51,818 nucleotides of DNA from Chitinophaga pinensis. Lineage in GTDB: Bacteria; Planctomycetota; Phycisphaerae; Phycisphaerales; SM1A02. The first letter of the stretch is position 1. Each line of letters begins with the position of its first letter. The translations under genes and the position numbers were made by a program. Positions 23,635-30,717 of this stretch are shown one piece after another. The notes beneath the pieces were generated by a model. The model did no database searches. It had not been told where the DNA came from and worked only from the letters and a program-made list of their open reading frames with translations. Where the stretch lies: NCBI GenBank assembly GCA_943329105.2, contig CALQCP020000002.1:1-51818 (forward strand), read 5' to 3'.

Positions 23635-25149
23635 TCAGACCGGGCACGGGCCCCAAGCACCGAGCAACCCACCAAGGTCGGCGCCGTTGACCACGCCGTC
23701 GAGGTTCAAGTCTGCAGGGCATGGGCCGGATGGGCATGGGCCCCATGCACCGAGCATGATTCCAAGATCCGCGCCGTTGACCACGCCGTCAAGGTTCAAG
23801 TCAGCCGGGCAGGCCGGAGGTGGCGGAACGTTCGGACCAACCACGCCATAGGTCTCAGTGAGCATTCGCGCTGGCTTGTAGCGGGGGACCGCCACTGTTC
23901 CGTTGGAATACTGACCGAAGTTGTAGTTACCGTAAATAGTGTCGATGTAGTACCCGAAATTGTTGAATGATCCGCCCGTTGATTGCAGGTAGACCACTCG
24001 AAGTCCCTGATTGGCGGTGACGGTGGCGGTGTCTCCAAGCAGACGGATCGCCACGTAATACCCACCGAGTCCAACATTGCTGGTGGTTTCCAGTTCAACG
24101 TTGGGGCGGTCGGAGGCATTCGCCCATGTCCATTCCACCCGCTCGGTGACTGGGATGTTTGCACTGTTGAGTTGGAATGTCTTGCTGGCAATGACATCAC
24201 TCGGCTCAAGGTTGCCACTCAGTGCGTAGGCCATCTTTACCAGGGCTACCTCAACTCCCACTGCAGGAATCGTTGTTGTTGCGTTACCACCCCGGTAGAT
24301 ACCGACGACGACCTTGTTTGGTGTCAACACATCACCGGGCTGCGCGGTGACAAAGTTACTGTTGTAGATCCACCGGGTTGTTCCATCGAGGTTGTCGGCG
24401 GGTTTGTAGTAGGTGTTGTTCTCAAAGGACTGCCCGAAGGTGAGATCGGGGGCTCCGGTACCACCGTTTGTGACAAGACCATTCACGCTGACGTTGTAAC
24501 GCGCGGGGTTGGTGAGTCCTGAGGTGGCATCGGTGCCCAAGGTGAACATGCCGAAGATGCCGGTGGAGATGGTGAACTTGCCGAAGTTATTCAAGGAACG
24601 ACCGGTGGTCGGTTCGTTAGCGACGCGCCAGCCGTTGAGCGTGCTAGCGGCGTTCGCTCCGGTGAATCGCATACCCACCCAGAATGAGCCGTAGCCATTT
24701 GGTCCATTGACGGTGCTCATCAGGTTCACCACTGGACGCAGTGCCGGGTCGGCTTCACCCCAGGAGAATGTGATGTTTTCAACTGTATTGGCGATGTTCT
24801 CGCCGATCGTGACGGACTGGGTGGCAATCACCGGGCCGACGCCGTAGACGGCAGTGCTTGCCACGTAGGTCATCTCTGCGATGTAGCACTCAACAGTCAC
24901 GGATGGTGCCGGGGCCGTTGCCGTGCCAACTCGTTGGATACCCAGCGTCACCGAATTGATGCGTGCGCTCGTGCCACCGTTGGCCTTCACGCCGCAGCCC
25001 ATGTAACTAATAACGTCAGCGCCATAGGATGATTTGTAGGTTGTTGCCGACGATGTTTGGTTAAACATCAGCGGGTCTGTTTGGGCCTGCGCGGAAGAGA
25101 CGATGCAAACCGCGGCGAGCGCGGCGACGGAGGACTTGAAGATTGACAT
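23635..25149 (-). CDS. Secreted protein with two dockerin-like repeats, duplicate 2
   Basis: A 504-residue exported protein, tandem paralogue of the 21666 gene. Signal peptide MSIFKSSVAALAAVCIVSSAQAQ. Two related blocks again: one with GIQRVGTATAPAPSVTVE, FSWGEADPALRPVVNL and SLNNFG; the other with GIYRGGNATTTIPAVGVE, WTWANASDRPNVEL and SFNNFG. The segment GVVGPNVPPPPACPADLNLD is shared by both genes, and the dockerin-like pair DLNLDGVVNGADLGIMLGAWG/DLNLDGVVNGADLGGLLGAWG closes it. A cohesin-type partner is not in the window. AAGGA stands 10 nt before the ATG. Transcription probably starts in the 389-bp interval facing the winged-helix gene. Confidence 0.82.
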   Translation of the reverse strand: MSIFKSSVAALAAVCIVSSAQAQTDPLMFNQTSSATTYKSSYGADVISYMGCGVKANGGTSARINSVTLGIQRVGTATAPAPSVTVECYIAEMTYVASTAVYGVGPVIATQSVTIGENIANTVENITFSWGEADPALRPVVNLMSTVNGPNGYGSFWVGMRFTGANAASTLNGWRVANEPTTGRSLNNFGKFTISTGIFGMFTLGTDATSGLTNPARYNVSVNGLVTNGGTGAPDLTFGQSFENNTYYKPADNLDGTTRWIYNSNFVTAQPGDVLTPNKVVVGIYRGGNATTTIPAVGVEVALVKMAYALSGNLEPSDVIASKTFQLNSANIPVTERVEWTWANASDRPNVELETTSNVGLGGYYVAIRLLGDTATVTANQGLRVVYLQSTGGSFNNFGYYIDTIYGNYNFGQYSNGTVAVPRYKPARMLTETYGVVGPNVPPPPACPADLNLDGVVNGADLGIMLGAWGPCPSGPCPADLNLDGVVNGADLGGLLGAWGPCPV

Positions 25150-25538
25150 CTTGGCGAAGTTCCTTCTGATGGTGAGATGATGGCTGGCAGGTGATCTGTT
25201 CGATCTACAGACGCGTCCGGGGTCTACCGAACATTCATTTGTTCACCACGGCGACCGAAATCGCGTGGCGATCATTGGATTGTGATGAAGGACGAAAGGT
25301 AGCACGGATGGACCGCGTAACAAGAAGCTCCCCGCGAGTATTTCAACAATCGCCGGGGAGTTGACTTTGTAGTGCGGATTGTGGTCGTGATGACTGCCTC
25401 TTGATCTCAGAAAAAGCCGCTTTCAATGAATCCAGCAGCCGTTGGGCGCGAAAGGCGGTCGTGGGCTCTTACTGAGGTGGCTATCTCTCAAGCAGTTTTT
25501 GTTCTCATAACCCGCGCCCGAAACCCAATCACACCCCC
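25150..25538. other. Divergent intergenic region, dockerin gene 2 and winged-helix gene
   Basis: A 389-bp gene-free region. Its first 240 bp are the duplicate of the upstream region of dockerin gene 1. It contains an inverted repeat, CTCCCCG (25328-25334) with CGGGGAG (25354-25360), whose inner bases GCGA/TCGC also pair. TTGACT follows at 25361-25366 on the plus strand, a possible -35 box for the regulator gene, but a clear -10 is lacking. Confidence 0.5.
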
Positions 25539-26147
25539 ATGTCAACCCCCACATCCCCCGATGGCACCGTTCCTTCGTGGACGTCAGCCCAATGGGACGC
25601 CATTTCATCCGCACATCGCCTGCAGTTGCTGCAATTCATTGAGGGCGCAGGTCGCGCCACCATCAAGGATCTGAGTGGATGGACCGGCCGGACCGGCACT
25701 TCGCTCTACCCGCACCTGGAGATTCTGGAGGCCGCGCAGTTGTTGGCCGTGGAGATTGAAGTCGGGAGGGGTCGCCCGCGGCGCGTCTACATGCCGGGCC
25801 CCGCCACGGCTTGGAATCGGCAGTCCACCGAACAATCAAGCGATGGTCATTCGTCCATTTCCTTGGGCGCGCAACTTCTCAGCGATCTTGCCCTGCGCCT
25901 GCGCCGCTGGGGCAAGGCACGCATGAAAAAGGCGGTGGAGGCACGCGACCTGCGCAATGCCGCGCTGGTTTCGGAAACCACGTGGCTTGATGACCAACAA
26001 CTTCAGGAAGTCAATGCCAAGGTCAATGAGCTCATGTCGTTCGTTCGTGAGGCCCGTGCCCAGCGGCGCGGCAAGCGACACAACGTGGCCGTGTACCACT
26101 TTCCTGATGTCACGCTTCGTGAAGCCCGTGACGGCGTCACTGAATAG
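25539..26147 (+). CDS. Winged-helix transcriptional regulator (ArsR/MarR-like)
   Basis: A 202-residue DNA-binding protein. Residues about 22-85 form a winged helix: AHRLQLLQFIEGAGRATIKDLSGWTGRTGTSLYPHLEILEAAQLLAVE, then a basic wing GRGRPRRVYMPG. The C-terminal half is helical, with Arg/Lys-rich segments and a long amphipathic stretch (about 145-175) that may serve for dimer formation. No Cys metal-sensor motif of classical ArsR proteins is present. The target is unknown; the nearest candidate is its own divergent dockerin neighbour. The last 11 bp overlap the convergent glycerol dehydrogenase gene. Confidence 0.78.
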   Translation: MSTPTSPDGTVPSWTSAQWDAISSAHRLQLLQFIEGAGRATIKDLSGWTGRTGTSLYPHLEILEAAQLLAVEIEVGRGRPRRVYMPGPATAWNRQSTEQSSDGHSSISLGAQLLSDLALRLRRWGKARMKKAVEARDLRNAALVSETTWLDDQQLQEVNAKVNELMSFVREARAQRRGKRHNVAVYHFPDVTLREARDGVTE

Positions 26148-27243
26148 CAGAGCGCCCGGCGGTATCCGCGCGTTTGATCGCCTGCAGCACGGCGGCGGCG
26201 GTCACTGGGAACGGTTCGTTGTGAATGGTGTCTGAGGCGATGGTGGCTCGCTCAGCGATGCGCAGGAGCAGTGCATCGCTCGGGTCATGAAGCCCGATCT
26301 GGGCAAGCGTCACCGGCAAGCCGACCGATGTGCAGAAGTTGAGCACCGCGGTGATTTCTTCTTGCGGAGCGTCTTCAAGCATCAATTGCGCAAGTGTTCC
26401 AAAGGCAACTTTTTCGCCGTGATGGAATGCATGCACCTCGGGCGCAACGGTGAGGCCGTTGTGAATGGCGTGTGCTGCCGCAAGTCCGGCTGATTCAAAT
26501 CCGATGCCAGAGAGCAGGGTGTTCGCTTCGATGATCCGCTCGAGCGCTGGCGTGGGCGGAGCGGTTGGAGTCTTCATGGCGTCCAACGCGCTCACTCCGT
26601 CCGCTTGCAAGATGTGCCAACAGAGTTCTGCGATCGCCATGCCAGCGCCGGTTGAAACGCCGTTGCGCGAGTTGCGCGCGCCGCTTCGCATACATGCGCG
26701 TGCTTCAAACCAAGTGGAAAGTGCGTCGCCCATACCGGCCACTAAGAGCCGCACGGGTGCACGCGCAATGACTGTGGAATCCACCAAGACCAAATTTGGA
26801 TTGTGTGGGTGAAAGAGATAGGTTTCAAACAGGCCTTCGTCGCTGTAGACGGCGGAGATGGCGCTGCACGGCGCGTCGGTTGACGCAATGGTTGGGCAGC
26901 AGACCGCGGGAATGCCAAGCTCTGCCGCAACCGCGCGACCCGTGTCGAGCGCTTTGCCGCCACCAGCGCCCACGATCACCTGTGCGCCGCATGCAGCTGC
27001 CGCCGCGCGCCCGCGGGCGATCTCGTTGCGCGAACATTCGCCACTAAACGGATGAATCACAAACGCCATGCCAGCCGCAGCGAACACCTTGGTCCACGTT
27101 GACTCAAGTTCCCTCTGTGCCGATCCACTTGCAATGATGCAGACTGGACCGCGCAGACCAAGCCCCACCATTTCGGTAGCCAAACCTGATGTGGCGCCCG
27201 GACCTTGCGAATAGCGGAGTGCAGAGACAAGTACTTTGTTCAT
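26137..27243 (-). CDS. gldA: Glycerol dehydrogenase, iron/zinc-dependent (GldA-like)
   Basis: A 368-residue member of the type III metal-dependent alcohol dehydrogenases. It should oxidise glycerol to dihydroxyacetone with NAD+. The GAGGGKALDTGRAVA motif (about 92-106) binds the cofactor. Metal ligands fit the family: Asp173 in GMGDALSTWFEA, His258 in AAAHAIHNGL and His275 in HAFHHGEKVAFG. The family's IASTDAPCSAISAVYSDEG segment is well conserved. Length is standard. Its start overlaps the stop of the sialidase gene by four bases, so the two form a transcription unit. Other glycol dehydrogenase activities are possible. Confidence 0.92.
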   Translation of the reverse strand: MNKVLVSALRYSQGPGATSGLATEMVGLGLRGPVCIIASGSAQRELESTWTKVFAAAGMAFVIHPFSGECSRNEIARGRAAAAACGAQVIVGAGGGKALDTGRAVAAELGIPAVCCPTIASTDAPCSAISAVYSDEGLFETYLFHPHNPNLVLVDSTVIARAPVRLLVAGMGDALSTWFEARACMRSGARNSRNGVSTGAGMAIAELCWHILQADGVSALDAMKTPTAPPTPALERIIEANTLLSGIGFESAGLAAAHAIHNGLTVAPEVHAFHHGEKVAFGTLAQLMLEDAPQEEITAVLNFCTSVGLPVTLAQIGLHDPSDALLLRIAERATIASDTIHNEPFPVTAAAVLQAIKRADTAGRSAIQ

Positions 27244-28448
27244 GGGGTCTTTGCTGCAGGTGCGGCGTTGCTGGGGAGTTCAAGTGTGATGAATGAGATC
27301 TTGCTAGTGGAATCGCGTTCAAAGAGTATTCCTACGCGTGAGTCGCTGAGCACAACCGGCACGCTGTATGCAAAGCTGCCCGGATAGATGGGGAGCGCGC
27401 GCGGCCATGTAGCGCCACCGTCGGTAGAGATCCACGCTTGACCGTTTGTGCGGTCCTTTGCGCTTGCCGGGCCGGTGCAGACGAGGCACGGCGCGCCGAC
27501 GCTTGATGTCGCGATCAATCCACCCATGCATGAGGGGTCAACAAGGTCTGGCACTGCCTGCAGTGTGCTCCACGATGCTCCGCCGTCGGTTGACACCGCG
27601 GACTTTCGGCGACCGCCGCCTCCGAACTGTCGCGCCACTAAGAGGAGCGAGCCATCGGGGCGTTCAGCCATCTGCACTTCGTTGCCGTGACCAGCGCTGT
27701 CTTCTGGTGCGGGCTCGCCGAGCTTCCATTCGTCTCCGCCATCGTCGCTGTAGGCGGCGTACACGCGCCATTTGCCGGCAGGGCCCTCGTTGAAGGGCAT
27801 CACTACGCGGCCAGCGTGGCTTCCGCTCACAAGCTGGATGCCGATGCCGGGTCCGGTGGCGACGCTGGTGACCGGTGCTGGGCGCTTCACTTGGCGAGAG
27901 ACATCGCGGGGCGTCGACCATGTTTCGCCGCGGTCATCCGAATGCATGAGGAGCGTGCGGCAGGTGTCTGGTCCATCAAAGCCGGTCGCGACTGATCCTT
28001 CGCCCTTGCCGGTGGGGTATGACTGAAACATCAGCAGTACGCGACCAGCGTGGGGGCCGCTCGTTAGATTCACAGCGCACGGGTTGTTGAGCGACCGGCC
28101 GGGTTCGTCAAGGACGGTGCGCATCGCGCCCCAGGTTGTGCCGGCGTCGTCACTGCTGCGCACCACCAGATTGTTTGAACCGTTGTCGGCTTGGGAGCCG
28201 CGGGCCTCGGCGAACACTAGCAGTCGCCCGGAGGCGGTTCGGATGATTGACGGGATCCGATAGACCGCGTGGCCGCCCTCGCCGCCCACAAAGACGTCGG
28301 TTGGAACCGGGGCGGCGGTGCCGGCCAGCATGGTGATGATGGCCAACATGGTGGCCGCGTGGGCGAGGCGTGTTCTTCTCGGGGCGGGTTGGCATGCCGT
28401 TCGCAGGGGGAGAAGGGAATGGCGAACCTGGTGGAACGTGGGGCTCAT
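27240..28448 (-). CDS. Exo-alpha-sialidase (GH33-like), secreted
   Basis: A 402-residue exported sialidase-fold protein, a six-bladed propeller that releases terminal sialic acids from glycans. Visible features are YRIP (Arg64, first arginine of the triad), FAEARGSQADNG with the likely catalytic Asp near 88, and five Asp boxes: SSDDAGTTW, HSDDRGETW, YSDDGGDEW, STDGGASW and STDGGATW. The conserved late ERD segment (GILFERD) is also present. The N terminus has a basic stretch and a hydrophobic segment around residues 31-46; an internal Met34 would give a shorter signal peptide. First gene of a two-gene unit with gldA. Confidence 0.9.
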   Translation of the reverse strand: MSPTFHQVRHSLLPLRTACQPAPRRTRLAHAATMLAIITMLAGTAAPVPTDVFVGGEGGHAVYRIPSIIRTASGRLLVFAEARGSQADNGSNNLVVRSSDDAGTTWGAMRTVLDEPGRSLNNPCAVNLTSGPHAGRVLLMFQSYPTGKGEGSVATGFDGPDTCRTLLMHSDDRGETWSTPRDVSRQVKRPAPVTSVATGPGIGIQLVSGSHAGRVVMPFNEGPAGKWRVYAAYSDDGGDEWKLGEPAPEDSAGHGNEVQMAERPDGSLLLVARQFGGGGRRKSAVSTDGGASWSTLQAVPDLVDPSCMGGLIATSSVGAPCLVCTGPASAKDRTNGQAWISTDGGATWPRALPIYPGSFAYSVPVVLSDSRVGILFERDSTSKISFITLELPSNAAPAAKTP

Positions 28449-28667
28449 TCACAAAGGCTAGTTCCGCCCTTTGCCTAAAACGTTGGGATTTCAATGCTTA
28501 CGAGGATCCCCATGACTAATTTCACGATTTGTTACGGATTGATGATCCATTGCGCATGGAAGTTACGCCTACGAGGGTGGACACGTCTTCCGGCGGGTTC
28601 CGTTGGGCGACGTAGCCCTTTGTTCGTTCAATTCTTGACGCTGTTTCAGACTTTCTGAGTATCACCT

Positions 28668-29306
28668 ATGAAAAATACAACACTTGTCGTTTCTACTTTG
28701 GTCGGCTTTGCCACTCTCGGTATGGCCTCGGTCGCTTCGGGTGCCGTGGTGGTGCTCAATAGTCAGTTCGCATGGAACGCGTACACGGCGATCCAGGGCG
28801 CAACGGTGGCTACGGAGACGTTTGAGAGTTTCGCAGTTGGCTACCGATCATCAGCCACGGGTACCGCCGGTGGTACGACATGGACCGCCAACGCTTCTAT
28901 CGGTGAGATTACTTTCCAAGAGCTCGGTGGTCATCGGATCATTTCCACCGCCTTGGGCGGAAGAACGCTGAATTTCACCTTCGCTCCAGGCGTTCAAGGT
29001 ATCGGCGGGGAGATGTTCGGGACGAACGCCGCCTTTGCGGTGGTGCCCGCCGAGATTACGGTGACGCTCGCTGATGGCACCTCGTACGTCAATAACCAAA
29101 CCTCCGCGTCTGATTTCGTTGGTTTCTACTCCAATGGTGCAGCGATCGCGAGCATTTCGGTGTCGACATCAACTCAGGCCACCTACGTCACTGTTGACAA
29201 CCTGTACTTCGCCACCGTGCCTGCTCCAGGCGCTCTGGCCTTGCTCAGTCTCGCTGGTGTTGTCGGTGGACGAAGCCGTCGCCGTGCAACTTCAGCAGCC
29301 GTCTGA
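28668..29306 (+). CDS. Secreted PEP-CTERM-like protein, paralogue group A
   Basis: A 212-residue exported protein of the same family as the genes at 17855, 18776 and 29381. The signal peptide runs to about residue 25 (ASGA). Shared marks are ATETFESF, GGTTWTAN, APGVQGIGGEMFGTNAAF, DFVGFYSNGAAIASISV and YVTVDNLYFATVPAPGALALLSLAG. The C terminus RSRRRATSAAV extends beyond the basic cluster. The first 19 bases of this gene and the next are identical (ATGAAAAATACAACACTTG). No terminator separates them and the gap is 74 bp, so they may be co-transcribed. Function unknown. Confidence 0.86.
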   Translation: MKNTTLVVSTLVGFATLGMASVASGAVVVLNSQFAWNAYTAIQGATVATETFESFAVGYRSSATGTAGGTTWTANASIGEITFQELGGHRIISTALGGRTLNFTFAPGVQGIGGEMFGTNAAFAVVPAEITVTLADGTSYVNNQTSASDFVGFYSNGAAIASISVSTSTQATYVTVDNLYFATVPAPGALALLSLAGVVGGRSRRRATSAAV

Positions 29307-29380
29307 CAAGTGTTCGTAAGTCATTTGCCGATAGTTCACATCATCACCATCACTTCGCCCCTTTCCGGGACCTTTCACTC

Positions 29381-30007
29381 ATGAAAAATACAACACTTGC
29401 CATCTCCGCTCTCGTGACCCTCTCTGCAGTTCAAGGGGCTTCAGCCGCAGTCGCCGTCTTTACGAACTACAACGTTTGGGGTAGCACCGTGACTGCCAAC
29501 GGGCAGACCGTTGCGGTCGAGGACTTCAACAGTGGCGTTTCGGGCACGTCTATGACGCTCACTGGTAGCCCGCTCCCCGCTTCCGGCATCACTTGGACGG
29601 CGACCGCGCCAACGCATGGTCTGGTGACGAACGGCGCCACGGTGCGCACAGCCACTGCCACGGACGCCCTGGTGTTTGACTTTGAGCCAGGTGTTCGGGG
29701 CATCGGTGGAAATATCTACACCAGTGTTCTTGAGAAGGCGCCGAGCTTTGCGTTCATCGAAGTGACGCTCGCCGACGGCGTTTCCTACTTTGGAAACTCG
29801 GACAATGCGGATATGTTCATCGGCTTCTATTCCGACACCGCATCCATCGCCAAGTTGACGATCACGGTTTATCAGGTCACAGGCGGCGGCTTTGTGGATT
29901 CATACGCAACCGTTGACAACCTGTACTTTGCAGTGCCGGCACCTGGTGCACTTGCACTGCTCGGCGCCGCCGGTCTGATTGGCGGCTTCAATCGCCGCCG
30001 CGCATGA
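29381..30007 (+). CDS. Secreted PEP-CTERM-like protein, paralogue group A
   Basis: A 208-residue exported protein, tandem paralogue of the 28668 gene. Signal peptide to about residue 22 (ASA). It keeps AVEDFNSG, SGITWTAT, PGVRGIGGNIYTS, MFIGFYSDTASIAKLTI and YATVDNLYFAVPAPGALALLGAAGLIGGFNRRRA. Together the four group A proteins define a family of about 200 residues. Their conserved core suggests one beta-sandwich domain of unknown ligand. A pyrimidine-rich leader precedes the start, and an intrinsic terminator follows. Confidence 0.86.
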   Translation: MKNTTLAISALVTLSAVQGASAAVAVFTNYNVWGSTVTANGQTVAVEDFNSGVSGTSMTLTGSPLPASGITWTATAPTHGLVTNGATVRTATATDALVFDFEPGVRGIGGNIYTSVLEKAPSFAFIEVTLADGVSYFGNSDNADMFIGFYSDTASIAKLTITVYQVTGGGFVDSYATVDNLYFAVPAPGALALLGAAGLIGGFNRRRA

Positions 30008-30042
30008 TTGTGTCAGAGGTTTGACAGACACGCAGTAACCCT

Positions 30043-30071
30043 ACAGTGGCGACCTTCACGGTCGCCACTGT
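30043..30071 (+). terminator. Intrinsic terminator after the 29381 gene
   Basis: Perfect 12-bp stem ACAGTGGCGACC (30043-30054) with GGTCGCCACTGT (30060-30071), loop TTCAC, then TTCGTTTT. It differs from the hairpin at 19412 by one compensated base pair and one loop base. Confidence 0.9.
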
Positions 30072-30162
30072 TTCGTTTTGGGGGGCGGTCGCGTCGCGCG
30101 CTTCGCGTCGCCTCGCGTGCGTGCATTCGTCCCCGCTGCGTTCATCGCGACTAGGCGTTCAA

Positions 30163-30717
30163 TTACTCCGCGGGGCTGTTGCGGTTGTGCAGGATCTGCG
30201 GCTCGCGCGGGACCACGGTCACTAACTTGCAGGACTGCAGTATGCGGCGCGGGCTGTGATCGCCTGCCGCAAAGCGTTTCATGAAGTGCTGCACTGCCGC
30301 TGGCTCCCAAAACGAAATCATTGGCTCGATCGCAGATGTTTCGTGATTGAAGAATGTCACCGCGTCTATTCCGGGCGCGCGCGCTTCAAGCAGGCGGCGG
30401 ACGTCTTGCGTTTCAAGAAATGGGTAATCGCATCCGATCACGAGCCACGCAGCATCCGGCGCACGCAGGAAAGCGGCGTGTATTCCGCTTGCGGGACCAC
30501 GACCGGGCACCTGATCAAGCACGCCCGATTCGCCAATTCCCCAGTCATCACGTTGCTTTGCGGTGCAGGACCAGTAGATGCGCGCGCAGATCGGCGCCAA
30601 GAGGTCAGCCGCCGCGCGCCACTGCGGCTGTTCGCCGTAAGTGATTTCTGCTTTGTCGCGGCCCATGCGGGTACTTGCCCCGCCGGTGAGCACCAAGCCA
30701 TACAGCTCAGTTGCCAA
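30163..30717 (-). CDS. mobA: Molybdenum cofactor guanylyltransferase-like (MobA)
   Basis: A 184-residue nucleotidyltransferase that joins GMP (or CMP in MocA-type enzymes) to molybdopterin. The nucleotide-binding motif LTGGASTRMGRDKAE (about 10-24) and the metal-binding IGCDYPFL (about 94-101) are clear. Length is usual. It starts with TTG at 30717 (AAGGCG 8 nt upstream), overlapping the end of the molybdoenzyme gene by 11 bp; no in-frame ATG precedes the essential motif. The context with fdhF and fdhD supports a role in making the bis-guanylate cofactor for that enzyme. Confidence 0.9.
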   Translation of the reverse strand: MATELYGLVLTGGASTRMGRDKAEITYGEQPQWRAAADLLAPICARIYWSCTAKQRDDWGIGESGVLDQVPGRGPASGIHAAFLRAPDAAWLVIGCDYPFLETQDVRRLLEARAPGIDAVTFFNHETSAIEPMISFWEPAAVQHFMKRFAAGDHSPRRILQSCKLVTVVPREPQILHNRNSPAE

